Below are positions 1-9,167 of a stretch of 59,544 nt of DNA, in pieces. Both the position numbers and the translations under genes were made by a program. The stretch is from contig NZ_JAUYOJ010000169.1 of assembly GCF_030697925.1 (NCBI RefSeq), positions 1 through 59,544 of the forward strand, given 5' to 3'. The notes beneath the pieces were generated by a model. It saw nothing but the letters and a program-made list of their open reading frames with translations. It was not told the DNA's origin and searched no databases. Origin of the DNA: Phenylobacterium sp. Lineage in GTDB: Bacteria > Pseudomonadota > Alphaproteobacteria > Caulobacterales > Caulobacteraceae. The stretch's first letter is position 1; every line of letters begins with the position of its first letter.

Positions 1-212
1 AGACCAACGGCAAGGCCGAACGCTTCATCCAAACCGCGCTACGGGAATGGGCCTACGCCCAGGCTTACCCGACCTCAGATCGCCGCACCGCCGAGCTGCC
101 CTTCTGGCTGCATCGCTACAACTGGCATCGACCGCACGGCGCGATAAAGTCCCAGACACCCATCAGCCGACTCGGCTTGGATCAGGACAACCTATTGAGG
201 CTCCACAGCTAG
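1..212 (+). CDS. IS481-type transposase, C-terminal fragment
   Basis: The reading frame enters from the left edge (first full codon at 3) and ends at TAG 210-212. The 69 visible residues show the end of a DDE integrase core: TNGKAERFIQ with its conserved glutamate, then WLHRYNWHRPH and a closing PISRL. This arrangement is typical of the IS481 family; IS3 OrfB is a less likely alternative. The N-terminal helix-turn-helix and the first two catalytic aspartates lie outside the window, so activity cannot be judged. I could not recognise a terminal inverted repeat between the stop and the next gene. Confidence 0.8.
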   Translation, partial: TNGKAERFIQTALREWAYAQAYPTSDRRTAELPFWLHRYNWHRPHGAIKSQTPISRLGLDQDNLLRLHS

Positions 213-279
213 AGCGTTTCGGCCAAGGGTTCGCTTGTGAGCGCGCCGGTCCCAGCGAGCATTCGTGGAGTGATCCAAC

Positions 280-701
280 ATGCAACAACAGATCGCCGTC
301 ATCACCCTTGGCGTCACAGACCTCGACCGATCCAAGGCCTTCTATCGCGACGGCTTCGGCTGGTCTCCGGTGTTCGAGAATGACGAGATCGCCTTTTACC
401 AGATGAACGGCTTCGTGCTCGGCACGTGGCTGAAGGGCGCGCTGGAAGGCGATATGGGGCGTTCCGGCCTGGCGACGCCTGGCGCCTTCGCCCTCGCGCA
501 CAATGTCGGATCGGCGGAGGAGGTGGATGAGGTCATCGCCCGGCTGGTGTCAGCCGGCGGGCGGCTTCTGAGGGGGGGGACGCGCCAACCCATGGCGGGT
601 TCCGAGGCTATGTGGCCGATCCGGACGATCATGCGTGGGAGGTCGCCTGGAACTCGGCTTGGCCGATCTCCGCCGAAGGCTATGTGACGTTCGGGACCTG
701 A
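280..701 (+). pseudogene. VOC (glyoxalase/bleomycin resistance) family protein, frameshifted at a G8 run
   Basis: The N-terminal part reads as a vicinal-oxygen-chelate domain (ITLGVTDLDRSKAFYRD, then the second beta strands to about residue 97). After LLRGG the frame enters a run of eight G at 572-579 and the family signature is lost; the annotated frame would end at 687 with an unrelated tail. Shifting to the frame that starts at 579 restores a normal ending (GGFRGYVADPDDHAWEVAW) and a stop at 699-701. One extra G, or two fewer, would give an intact protein of about 140 residues. This is either a real frameshift, a slippage-prone tract, or a homopolymer sequencing error. It sits directly beside the transposase remnant. 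Confidence 0.75.
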
Positions 702-744
702 TCCTCGCCGCATTCTTCAGTCCGGCGACAATGGCCTCTAGGCC

Positions 745-1344
745 TCAGGTCATCTGGGCGGCGACGGGCGGCGTCTCGACGTCGCCCGGCGCTTCGAGCA
801 GGGCCGGGATGACATCCTCGATCCGATCGACCGAGATCCAGCTTTGCATGAACGAAGCGGGGGTCAGGCGGTGATCCACCGTGTGCTGGAAGAGCTGGAA
901 CAGCGGCTCCCAGAAGCCGTCCGGGCTGAAGAACACCACTGGCTTGGCGTGCAGATCCAGGCGCCGCCAGGACAGCAGCTCCACCACCTCTTCCAAGGTG
1001 CCGATACCGCCGGGCAGCACCACGAAGGCGTCGGATCGTTCGAACATGATCTGCTTGCGTTCGTGCATCGAGCTGACGGTGATGGTCTCCACCACGTCCA
1101 ACCGGCGCTCGCGCTCCTTAAGGAAGTGCGGAATGACGCCCAGCACCCGGCCGCCGGCCTCGTGGGCGGCGATGGCGCAGGCGCCCATCAGGCCGACCCC
1201 GCCGCCGCCATAGATCAGGGTCAGGTCCTCGGCCGCCAGGCCCCGGCCCAGGGTCGCCGCGTCGGCCAGCAGCTGCGGTTCGGCGGCGTCGGACGAGCCG
1301 CAGAACACACAGACCGATTCAAGATGGGCGGGCTTTGGCCCCAT
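745..1344 (-). CDS. LOG family protein (TIGR00730 Rossmann fold)
   Basis: This 199-residue protein belongs to the LOG family, whose members hydrolyse nucleotide 5'-monophosphates such as cytokinin riboside monophosphate to free base and ribose 5-phosphate. The diagnostic PGGxGTxxE motif is present as PGGIGTLEE at residues 111-119, preceded by the arginine/lysine stretch MHERK and by the glycine-rich GGGGVGLMG (46-54). Length and motif order match the family. ATG at 1342-1344. It is divergent from the lipoprotein gene at 1446. Whether the substrate is a cytokinin precursor or another nucleotide cannot be told from sequence. Confidence 0.88.
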   Translation of the reverse strand: MGPKPAHLESVCVFCGSSDAAEPQLLADAATLGRGLAAEDLTLIYGGGGVGLMGACAIAAHEAGGRVLGVIPHFLKERERRLDVVETITVSSMHERKQIMFERSDAFVVLPGGIGTLEEVVELLSWRRLDLHAKPVVFFSPDGFWEPLFQLFQHTVDHRLTPASFMQSWISVDRIEDVIPALLEAPGDVETPPVAAQMT

Positions 1345-1445
1345 TCGCTTAGGCTCCGGGAGAATATTCCGTTCCGGGCGCGCTTGCGGATGCGCCTGGA
1401 AGGTCCAATTAGCTATGATCCGGGTTAAGGAGTTTCAAGCAAGTC

Positions 1446-2222
1446 GTGTTCCGCGCGCCGTTTCTTATCTTCGCAGCCCTGTTGGCTCCGCTCGCCGGGT
1501 GTGGCGAGGGGACCTCGCCGGTCATCGTGCCCGGAACGGCGCCCCAGGCGCTGCCCGAGACCGCCTATCTGACGCCCCCCACCGTCACCGCCGCCCGTCT
1601 CCAGGGGGCGAGCCTCGTGCTGTCCGGCGCGGCGCCGGCCGGGGCCAGGGTGCGGCTGGCCACGCCCGCCGGCGACACGGTCTTCGCCAACGCCGACCCT
1701 AAGGGCGTCTGGCGGGTCACCCTGCCGGCCTCGACCGAGGCGCGAATCTACGGGATCTCGGCCGCCAGCGGCCCTCGCACCGCCCAGGGTGAAGGCTATC
1801 TTCTGCTCACGCCCCAGGGCGAGCCCGTGCTGCTGAGGGCCGGGGCAGGGGCCCTGCGCATCGGTCCGCGCGGCCAGAACGGCCTGGACGCCGTGGACTT
1901 CGACCGGGAGGGCGGGGCGGTGGTCTCCGGCCGTGCTCCGGCCGGGGCGGCGCTCAGCGTCCATATCGACGGGCGCCAGACCGCCGACGGTCGCGCCGAT
2001 TCGACGGGCCGCTACGCCATAGCGCTCACCCAGCCCCTGCCGCCGGGCGCGCACCAGGTCGACGTGTTCGGCGACGCCACCGAGAACTCCGTGACGGTCG
2101 ACGCCACCTCCGCGCCGCCGCTGGCCGAAGGGCCGTTCCGCGCCATCCAGGCGGGCTCCGGCCTGCGGGTCGACTGGATGACGCCGGGCGGCGGCGCCCA
2201 GTCCACCCTGTTGCTGAAATGA
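1446..2222 (+). CDS. Predicted lipoprotein with Ig-like repeats
   Basis: This 258-residue protein starts at a GTG 13 bases after AAGGAG (about 1427-1432). The N-terminus is a lipoprotein signal (MFRAPFLIFAALLAPLAGC) with lipobox LAGC, so the mature cysteine is about residue 19. The rest looks like two related beta-sandwich segments: one around SLVLSGAAPAGARVRLATPAGD and one around AVVSGRAPAGAALSVHIDGR. Both resemble the repeated Ig-like or carboxypeptidase-regulatory folds of surface lipoproteins. No enzymatic motif is visible. It ends 10 bases before the ABC exporter start, so the two are probably cotranscribed. Function unknown. Confidence 0.75.
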   Translation: MFRAPFLIFAALLAPLAGCGEGTSPVIVPGTAPQALPETAYLTPPTVTAARLQGASLVLSGAAPAGARVRLATPAGDTVFANADPKGVWRVTLPASTEARIYGISAASGPRTAQGEGYLLLTPQGEPVLLRAGAGALRIGPRGQNGLDAVDFDREGGAVVSGRAPAGAALSVHIDGRQTADGRADSTGRYAIALTQPLPPGAHQVDVFGDATENSVTVDATSAPPLAEGPFRAIQAGSGLRVDWMTPGGGAQSTLLLK

Positions 2223-2232
2223 GCGTCCTGAC

Positions 2233-4083
2233 TTGACCTTCGCCCATCCCAGCACGGCGCGCGGCTTCGCCGTTCCCGGCGCGATTTCCCCGGCCTCGGT
2301 CAAGTTCGACTTCTGGCGCTCGATGGCCGATCTCGGCCGGCTGGTCATGCGCTCGGGCGCGCCCGGTCTCAAATGGCGGGTCAGCGCCTCCCTGGCCCTG
2401 GTCTTCGTCGGCAAGCTGGCCGGGGTGGGCGCGCCCGTGGCCCTGGGGGAGGCGATCAACACCCTGGCGCCTGGGGCAGGCGCCCCGGCGGCCGAGGTCG
2501 GCGTGGGCTTCGTGGCCTTCGCGCTCGCCTTCGTCGGCATGCGCCTGGTCGCGGCCTGCGCGCCCTATGCCCGCGACGCCATATTCACCGTGGTCAGCCA
2601 GTCGACCATGGCCAAGGCGGCCACCGAGACCTTCGCCCATGCGCTTGCCCTCTCGCTGGACTTCCACCAGGGCAAGCAGACCGGCAGCATGGCCCGGATC
2701 ATCGACCGCGGCGCGCGGTCCACCGACTTCCTAATGCGCAGTGTGGTGTTCAACCTGGGCCCCACGGCCATCGAACTGGTCCTGGCCATGATCGTCATGG
2801 CCACTCGGCTGGACTGGCGCTTTGCGCTCACCGCCTTCGCCACCATCGTCGTCTACACGGTGCTGACCTTCAAGATCACCGACTGGCGGCTGGCCCATCG
2901 GCGCGAGCTGAACGAGGCCGACAGCCGCACGGCGGGCCTCTCGGTGGACGCCCTGCTGAACTACGAGACGGTCAAGACCTTTGGCTCCGAGGTCCGCACC
3001 GTCGGCCGCTACGAGGCGGCCATGGGCGACTATGTGAAGGCCGGGGTGAAGGCCAACACCTCGCTCTCCCTGCTGAACGCCATCCAGTCGGTGGTGCTGA
3101 ACCTCGGGCTGGCCCTGATGACCGTTATGGCCGGCTACGAGGTGCTGGAAGGCCGCATGCGGATCGGCGACGTCACCATGGCCATCCTGCTGCTGATCGG
3201 CATCTACGGGCCGCTCAACATGCTGGGCTTCAACTATCGCGAGATCCGCCAGGCCTTCATCGACATGGAACAGATGGTGGCGCTTACGGCGCTGAAGCCC
3301 GACATCGTCGACGCGGCCAACGCGCGGGACTTGCCGCCCGCCACCGGCCGCGGGGCCGAGATCGTGTTCGAGGACGTGGAGTTTCGCCACGACGCGCGTT
3401 CCACCGGCCTGATCGGCATGAACTTCCGCGCCGCGCCGGGCTCGACGGTGGCCCTGGTGGGTCCTTCCGGCGCGGGCAAGACCACGGCGGTGCGCCTGGC
3501 CCTGCGGCTGATCGATCCGCAGAGCGGCCGGATCACCCTCGATGGCGTGGACCTGCGCCAGATCCGGCAGTTGGCCCTGCGCCGGGCGGTGGCCTTGGTC
3601 CCGCAGGACGTGGCCCTGTTCAACGACACCATCGCGGCCAATATCGCCTTCGCCCGACCCGAGGCCGGCGCCGCCGACGTCCGCGCCGCGGCCGAGGCCG
3701 CCGAGCTGGGAGCCTTCATCGACGGCCTGCCGAACGGCATGGCGACCCTGGTCGGCGAGCGCGGCCTGAAGCTCTCAGGCGGCGAGCGCCAGCGGGTGGG
3801 CATCGCCCGCGCCCTGCTGGCCGATCCACGCTTTCTGGTGTTGGACGAGGCCACAAGCGCCCTCGACGGCCCCACCGAGGAAGCGATCCAGGCCACCCTG
3901 CGCAAGGTGAGGGAAGGGCGCACCACCCTGGTCATCGCCCACCGACTCTCCACCGTGGTCGACGCCGACCTGATCCTGGTCCTGCGCCGCGGCCGCATCG
4001 TCGAGCAGGGCCGCCACGCCGAGCTGCTGGAGAACGCCGGCGAATACGCCGCCCTCTGGCGCCGGCAGACGCGGGAGGTTTGA
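2233..4083 (+). CDS. ABC exporter of the ATM1/HMT1 heavy-metal type (fused membrane and ATPase domains)
   Basis: This 616-residue half-transporter has an N-terminal six-helix ABC exporter domain (about residues 40-330) and a C-terminal ATPase. Walker A is GPSGAGKTT near residue 410, the signature is LSGGERQR near 514, Walker B FLVLDEATSALD follows, and the switch histidine is in VIAHRLS. The YETVKTFGSE segment is characteristic of the ATM1 branch, which exports glutathione-linked or persulfide compounds and some metal conjugates. It should act as a homodimer in the inner membrane. The start is uncertain: the frame opens at TTG 2233, and the first in-frame Met is near 2323. The upstream lipoprotein gene is adjacent. 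Confidence 0.85.
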   Translation: MTFAHPSTARGFAVPGAISPASVKFDFWRSMADLGRLVMRSGAPGLKWRVSASLALVFVGKLAGVGAPVALGEAINTLAPGAGAPAAEVGVGFVAFALAFVGMRLVAACAPYARDAIFTVVSQSTMAKAATETFAHALALSLDFHQGKQTGSMARIIDRGARSTDFLMRSVVFNLGPTAIELVLAMIVMATRLDWRFALTAFATIVVYTVLTFKITDWRLAHRRELNEADSRTAGLSVDALLNYETVKTFGSEVRTVGRYEAAMGDYVKAGVKANTSLSLLNAIQSVVLNLGLALMTVMAGYEVLEGRMRIGDVTMAILLLIGIYGPLNMLGFNYREIRQAFIDMEQMVALTALKPDIVDAANARDLPPATGRGAEIVFEDVEFRHDARSTGLIGMNFRAAPGSTVALVGPSGAGKTTAVRLALRLIDPQSGRITLDGVDLRQIRQLALRRAVALVPQDVALFNDTIAANIAFARPEAGAADVRAAAEAAELGAFIDGLPNGMATLVGERGLKLSGGERQRVGIARALLADPRFLVLDEATSALDGPTEEAIQATLRKVREGRTTLVIAHRLSTVVDADLILVLRRGRIVEQGRHAELLENAGEYAALWRRQTREV

Positions 4084-4094
4084 GGCGCCCTCTC

Positions 4095-4119
4095 TTCCCT
4101 CCCCACAAGGAGGAGGGAA
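4095..4119. terminator. Hairpin between convergent genes
   Basis: TTCCCTCC at 4095-4102 pairs with GGAGGGAA at 4112-4119 around a nine-base loop, between the stops of the ABC exporter and the RND pump. It could end transcription from both sides, but there is no clean U-tract, so the assignment is tentative. Confidence 0.4.
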
Positions 4120-4125
4120 AAGTCC

Positions 4126-7100
4126 CTACTCCGCGGCCTTGGGCAGGCTGTCGTCGTCGCCGAACACCACCGAAGGCTTCCGCGACGGCGTCTGGCGAGG
4201 CTTGAACACCTTCGCCCCAGTCTTGCTCCAGAACCAGGCGAACCGGCGCGAGGCCACCTTGGGCGCGGCCAGCAGGGTCGGGGTCAGGATCAGGGTCAGC
4301 AGGGTGGCGAAGGACAGGCCCCAGACCACCGCGCCGGAGAGCTGCACCCACCATTCCGAACCGGGAGCCTTGTACTCCATGTGCATGCCATGGAAGTTCG
4401 GGTGCACTTGGAACATCAACGGCAGCAGGCCGACCACGGTCACCAGGGTGGTCAGCATGACCGGCCGGAACCGCTGGGCGGCCGAGCGCACCGCGGCCTC
4501 ATCGGCCGGGAAGCCCTGGCGCCGGAGCTGATAGTAGGTGTCCACCAGCACGATGTTGTGGCCCACCACCACGCCGGCCAGGGCCACGACCCCGGTCCCC
4601 AGCATGATCACCGAGATGTAATCGAAGGTGTGGCCGAGATTGACCACGACCCCCAGCAGCACGCCCACCGTGGACAGCGCCACCGCCGAGAGCGTCACCA
4701 CCACCCCGTAGAAGGAGTTGAACTGCCAGAGCAGGATCACGCCCATCAGGAACAGCGACACGGCCATGGCGGTCATGAAGAACACCGCGGCCTCGCGGCC
4801 TTCCTCGTCGGCGCCGGTGAACTTCCATCGGACGGAGGGGTCAATGGTGGCCTTCTCCAGCCAGGGGCGGAGCTCCTCGATCTTCGGGCTGGCGTCGACG
4901 CCTTCGATCGTATTGGCCTGGATGACCACCAGGCGCTGACCGTCGCGGCGCTGGATGGTCGTCACCTGCTGGGCCGGCATCTGCTTGATGAAGTAGCTGG
5001 CCGGCACGGGGCCGCTGGCGGTCGGAATCTTCAGGGTGTCGAAGGCCGCCACGTTGCGCGCCTCGGGCGGGAAGCGGACGCGGATGTCCAGCTCGTCGTC
5101 GGCGTCGTCGGGGCGGAAGCGGCCCACCAGCACGCCGCCGGTCACGAACTGGATGGCCTGGCCGACCGAAAGGACGTCGACGCCGTAGCGGCCAGCGGCC
5201 TCGCGATCGACCGCCAGGTTCCACTCGATCCCGGGGGAGGTGCGGTTGTCCTCCATCTCGTAGAGCTGGCGGTCGCTGGCGAACTTGGCCTTGATCATGT
5301 CGGCCGCGGCGTTGAGCGCGACCGGATCCTGGCCGCGCAGTTCGACCTGCACGTCCTTGCCGGTGGGCGGCCCGCCTTGCGGCTCGCGGACCTCGACCTC
5401 GATGCCGGGGAGGTTGGTGACGCGCTTGCGGACCTCGTTGGCGATGTCCTTGCCGACCAGGCCCAAGGCCTGGCGTTCCTCATACTCCGCGAAGTCGAGG
5501 TTCAGCCGACCGATTGTGTCGTTGGGCGCGGAGTTGGGGCCGCCACCGGGGCTGCTCGTGCCGGTGCGGGCGAAGATCGAGTTGACGCCTTTGATGCCCT
5601 GGAGGCGGCTCTCGACCTGTTTGACCAGGATGTCCTGGGCCTGGGGCGAGAGGTTGCCGCGGGCCTTCACATAGACGTTCACCCATTCCGGGTCCTGCTG
5701 CAGGAAGAATTCGGAGGGCTTCTTGGCGTTGATGAAGGCGAAGACGATGACGACGATGATCGCGATGGTGCCGAGCACCGTGCGGCCGGGGTGGCGGCCT
5801 AGCACGTCGATCATCCGGGCGTAGTAGCCCATGAAGCCCTTCATCTGGCGCGGGTCGCCGCGCTCGGACTTCTCGATCTCGGCCAGGTGATCGGCGTCGA
5901 CCGCGGCCTTGCGGCCGAAGATCGAACCCAGGGCCGGGGTGAAGATCAGCGCAATGAAGATCGAGGCGCCCAGCACGTAGAACAGGGTCATGGGCAGGAA
6001 GCTCATGAACTTGCCGGGGATCGAGTTCCAGAACAGGAACGGCAGGAAGGCGCAGAGCGTGGTCAGGGTGCCGTTCAGCACCGGCCAGAACATGCGCTTG
6101 CCGGCGGCGGCGAAGGCCTCCTCCTTGGGCATGCCCTCGGCCATTTTCCGATCGGCGTACTCCACCACCACGATGCCGCCGTCGACCAGGATGCCGACCG
6201 CCAGCACCAGGCCGAACATCACCATCTGGTTCAGGGTCACGCCGTTGGCGTTCAGCATCAGGAAGGCCAGCAGGAAACAGGCCGGGATCGCCGCGCCGAC
6301 CATCAGGCCCTGGCGGATGCCGAGCGTCGTCACGATGATCAGCATGACCAGTATGGTGGCGGTCAGCAGGCCGCTCTCCAGCACCACCAGGGTGCGGCCG
6401 ATGAAGTCGCTTTCGTCGAAGATATAGTTGGCCTTGACCGTCTCGGGCCAGCGCTTCTGCTCCTCGGCGACGACCTTGCGGACCTCTTTCACCGTGTCGA
6501 GGATGTTGGCGCCCGAGCGTTTGGCCACGTCCACCGAGAAGGCGGGCTGGCCGTTGAAGCGGGTGATGAGGGTCGCTTCCTTGAAGGTCCGGCGCACGTC
6601 GCCGATGTCGCCAACGGTGATCAGCCGATCGCCGTTCTTCTTGATCGGCAGGGCCAGGATATCTTCCGGCTTCTCGACGACGCCGGGCACCTTCACGGCG
6701 AACTTGCCGGTGGTGGATTCCAGGTTGCCGGCAGGGACCAGCTGATTGTTGCGGCCGATCACCTGGGCCAGCTCGCCTGTGGTGACGTTGGCCGCCTCCA
6801 TCCGCGCCGGGTCGATGGTGACCTCGAGGAACTCCTCGCGACCGCCGTTCAGATAAACCTCCAGCACGCCAGGGGCGCTTTCCAGCCGGTCCTGTAGGGA
6901 GCGCGCGATCTGGAACAGGGTCCGCTCGGGCGCGGCGCCCGACAGCACGATGCCGATGATCGGCTCACCCGTGAAATTGGCCTCTTCGATGATCGGTTCT
7001 TCGGCGTCCGGCGGGAATTCGCCGCGCGCCAGGTCGACCTTGGCGCGGACCTCGCCCAGGGCCTTGTCCTTGTCGAAGTCGGCCTCGAACTCAAGATTGA

Positions 7101-7377
7101 CGATCGCCATGCTCTGGCGGGCGACCGCGTTCATCTCCTTGATGCCTTCGATCGCCTGGAGTTCGGTCTCCAGCGGTCGCACCAGCAGCCGCTCGGCGTC
7201 CTCGGGGCTGACGCCGGGATAGGGCACCACCACCGAGATGAAGGGAAAGTCGATGTTCGGGTTGGATTCCCGCGGCATCGCCAGATAGGCGAACAGGCCG
7301 AAGATGCTGGCGATCAGGGTGACGGCCAGCACGACCTTGCGCCGTTTGATCGCGCCGTCGATCAGAGGTCCGATCAT
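4126..7377 (-). CDS. RND efflux transporter, inner-membrane pump
   Basis: This 1083-residue protein has the RND plan: a first membrane helix after MIGPLIDGAI, a large periplasmic porter region, helices 2-6 around residues 330-510, a second porter region and a C-terminal helix bundle. It is an AcrB-like proton-driven trimer by family. In helix 4 the usual Asp-Asp pair of the proton relay reads VDGG (Asp399, Gly400), which points to the subgroup with VDGxIVV rather than classical HAE1 pumps. The adaptor gene lies 29 bases upstream on the same strand, so they form an operon. No outer-membrane factor is in this operon; a TolC homologue is at 36507. Substrate unknown. Confidence 0.92.
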   Translation of the reverse strand: MIGPLIDGAIKRRKVVLAVTLIASIFGLFAYLAMPRESNPNIDFPFISVVVPYPGVSPEDAERLLVRPLETELQAIEGIKEMNAVARQSMAIVNLEFEADFDKDKALGEVRAKVDLARGEFPPDAEEPIIEEANFTGEPIIGIVLSGAAPERTLFQIARSLQDRLESAPGVLEVYLNGGREEFLEVTIDPARMEAANVTTGELAQVIGRNNQLVPAGNLESTTGKFAVKVPGVVEKPEDILALPIKKNGDRLITVGDIGDVRRTFKEATLITRFNGQPAFSVDVAKRSGANILDTVKEVRKVVAEEQKRWPETVKANYIFDESDFIGRTLVVLESGLLTATILVMLIIVTTLGIRQGLMVGAAIPACFLLAFLMLNANGVTLNQMVMFGLVLAVGILVDGGIVVVEYADRKMAEGMPKEEAFAAAGKRMFWPVLNGTLTTLCAFLPFLFWNSIPGKFMSFLPMTLFYVLGASIFIALIFTPALGSIFGRKAAVDADHLAEIEKSERGDPRQMKGFMGYYARMIDVLGRHPGRTVLGTIAIIVVIVFAFINAKKPSEFFLQQDPEWVNVYVKARGNLSPQAQDILVKQVESRLQGIKGVNSIFARTGTSSPGGGPNSAPNDTIGRLNLDFAEYEERQALGLVGKDIANEVRKRVTNLPGIEVEVREPQGGPPTGKDVQVELRGQDPVALNAAADMIKAKFASDRQLYEMEDNRTSPGIEWNLAVDREAAGRYGVDVLSVGQAIQFVTGGVLVGRFRPDDADDELDIRVRFPPEARNVAAFDTLKIPTASGPVPASYFIKQMPAQQVTTIQRRDGQRLVVIQANTIEGVDASPKIEELRPWLEKATIDPSVRWKFTGADEEGREAAVFFMTAMAVSLFLMGVILLWQFNSFYGVVVTLSAVALSTVGVLLGVVVNLGHTFDYISVIMLGTGVVALAGVVVGHNIVLVDTYYQLRRQGFPADEAAVRSAAQRFRPVMLTTLVTVVGLLPLMFQVHPNFHGMHMEYKAPGSEWWVQLSGAVVWGLSFATLLTLILTPTLLAAPKVASRRFAWFWSKTGAKVFKPRQTPSRKPSVVFGDDDSLPKAAE

Positions 7378-7406
7378 CTGCCCAGTCTCCTACCGCGGGA
7401 TCGCGC

Positions 7407-8480
7407 TTAGCGCGCGACGCCCACGCGAACCTTTTGACCCTCGGCCACGTACGACTGGCCAACGGTGATGATGCGGACGGGACCTTGCAGGCCCGTCACC
7501 CAGATGCCTTGCGGGGTCTCCTCCAGCACCGTGACGGGGGAGAAGGCCACGCGGTTGTCGTCGAGGACGTAGCGGACGCCCTGGCGGCCCTTGGCGTCCA
7601 GCACCAGGGACGACAGGGGGATCAGGTGGGCCGGACCAACACCCGTGCCGATCTTGACCGAGGCCGAGAGCCCCGAGCGGATCAGGTTGGGATTGTTGGC
7701 CGTGACCTCGACCCGATAGGTGCGGGTCATGGGGTCGGCCTCGCGCGACGCGTAGCGGATGCGGCCCGAGAGGCTCTCGCCCGAGGTCAGCTGAGCCGTG
7801 GCGTTGGCCCCGACCCGGACCTTGGAGGCCTCGGTCTCCGGCAGGTCGCCCACGATCAGCAGCGGGTTCAGCTCGATCATGGTGCCGCAGGCCTGGCCGG
7901 GCGCCAGATAGGTTCCGATCTCGGCTTCGCGCTTGTCGAACACGCCGTTGAAGGGCGCGCGGATGTTCATCTGCTCCACCCCGATCTCGGCCTGGCGCGC
8001 GGCGGCGGCGGCGGCGTCAAGGTTGGCCTGGTCCTGCAGGACCTGGGTCTGGGAGCGGTAGCCCTTGGCGGCGAGATCGGCCGAGGCTTTCTGTTGCAGC
8101 TGGCGCGAACGCACGTTGGCGCGCGCCTGGTCGAGCGTGGCTTGGCGGGCGTCGACGTTCAGGCGGCAGAGCACCGTACCCTTGCGCACATAGGAGCCTT
8201 CCACCGCCGGGGTCGCGGCGACCACGCCGGCGCTCTCGGACTTGACGACGACGCTGCGAGCCGACTCGGTACGGCCGCGGATCGTGACGATATAGGGCTT
8301 GGCGACCTCGGGGGTCAGCACCGCCTGGACGGTCGGATCGGCCGCCTTGGTCTGAACCGCGGTCTTGGCCTCGGCCTTTCCAGCCTTGCCCGCGGCGTTC
8401 ATGGTCGTCCCGACCACGAAGGCCAGGACGAGCACCCCGACCAGGATCAAGGCGAAGAGGTACTGTGGTTTTAAGCGCAT
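7407..8480 (-). CDS. RND efflux periplasmic adaptor (membrane fusion protein)
   Basis: This protein has about 357 residues and belongs to the HlyD/AcrA adaptor family. An N-terminal helix (LFALILVGVLVLAFVVG) anchors it to the inner membrane. A lipoyl half-motif (VVKSESAGVV), an alpha-helical hairpin rich in Ala and Gln (about residues 120-170), a second lipoyl half (NIRAPFNGVFDKREAEIG) and a beta-barrel domain follow. I chose ATG 8478-8480 (MRLKPQYL) because it directly precedes the membrane segment; an upstream TTG at 8507 would only add a non-conserved stub. It is the first gene of the pump operon. Confidence 0.88.
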   Translation of the reverse strand: MRLKPQYLFALILVGVLVLAFVVGTTMNAAGKAGKAEAKTAVQTKAADPTVQAVLTPEVAKPYIVTIRGRTESARSVVVKSESAGVVAATPAVEGSYVRKGTVLCRLNVDARQATLDQARANVRSRQLQQKASADLAAKGYRSQTQVLQDQANLDAAAAAARQAEIGVEQMNIRAPFNGVFDKREAEIGTYLAPGQACGTMIELNPLLIVGDLPETEASKVRVGANATAQLTSGESLSGRIRYASREADPMTRTYRVEVTANNPNLIRSGLSASVKIGTGVGPAHLIPLSSLVLDAKGRQGVRYVLDDNRVAFSPVTVLEETPQGIWVTGLQGPVRIITVGQSYVAEGQKVRVGVAR

Positions 8481-8726
8481 CCAGCCGTTCCCCGAGCGCA
8501 GCAGCAATGTCGCGACCGTCCCAATCCGGCCGCACGCCCCAGCTCACCAAATAGGTTGCGTCGCCTTGTTATTCCACCGTTCTGCGAGCGCAAATGAAAT
8601 CGCGGACAGGTAAGTGGTTCGGCGGATATTGTACCCTTTACGCCATAGGTTCGCAGCACAGCCTTGCGTAGACCTTAACCTGGCGGCACACCACGGCGGC
8701 CAGTCTTCGAAGGGAGCCCCCACGTC
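8481..8726. other. Intergenic region between adaptor and glyoxalase genes
   Basis: This divergent spacer of about 246 bases should hold the promoters of the efflux operon (leftward) and of the glyoxalase/SDR pair (rightward). I found no convincing TetR- or MarR-type palindrome and no small gene. A purine-rich stretch GAAGGGA near 8709-8715 is the likely ribosome binding site for the glyoxalase gene. Confidence 0.5.
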
Positions 8727-9167
8727 GTGAAATACCTGCACACCATGGTCCGCGTGGCCGATCTCGACGCCTCGCTCGATTTCTACTGCGACAAACTCGG
8801 ATTGATGGAGGTCTCGCGCACCGAAAACCCCGGGGGGCGTTTCACCCTTGTGTTCCTGTGCGCCCCGGGCGACGCGGAGACAGCCGCCCAGCGCAAGGCC
8901 CCGACCGTCGAGCTGACCTATAACTGGGACCCCGAGGACTATGGCGGCGGACGTAATTTCGGCCATCTGGCCTATGCGGTCGACGATATCTACGCGACCT
9001 GCCAGCGGCTGGCCGACGGCGGGGTGACCATCAACCGCCCGCCGCGCGACGGACGCATGGCCTTCGTCCGCTCGCCGGACGGCATCTCCATCGAGCTGCT
9101 GCAGGCCGGTCCTGCCAAGCCGCCGGCCGAGCCCTGGGCCTCCATGCCGAACGTGGGTGTGTGGTGA
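8727..9167 (+). CDS. gloA: Lactoylglutathione lyase (glyoxalase I)
   Basis: This 146-residue VOC protein has the expected four metal ligands in order: the first His in [10 protein letters not shown], Glu in the PTVELTYNW strand, His in [11 protein letters not shown], and Glu in GISIELLQ. By family it converts the methylglyoxal-glutathione hemithioacetal to S-lactoylglutathione in the cytoplasm. It starts at GTG 8727, preceded by GAAGGGA. The product is slightly longer at the C-terminus than E. coli GloA. Its TGA overlaps the start of the following dehydrogenase (GTGA), so the two genes are probably translationally coupled. Confidence 0.9.
   Translation: MKYLHTMVRVADLDASLDFYCDKLGLMEVSRTENPGGRFTLVFLCAPGDAETAAQRKAPTVELTYNWDPEDYGGGRNFGHLAYAVDDIYATCQRLADGGVTINRPPRDGRMAFVRSPDGISIELLQAGPAKPPAEPWASMPNVGVW

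Noticed and set aside
4381..5802. Long rightward opening opposite the RND pump
   Set aside because: Histidine/glutamine/arginine-rich translation with no family motif; an antisense shadow of the GC-rich pump gene.
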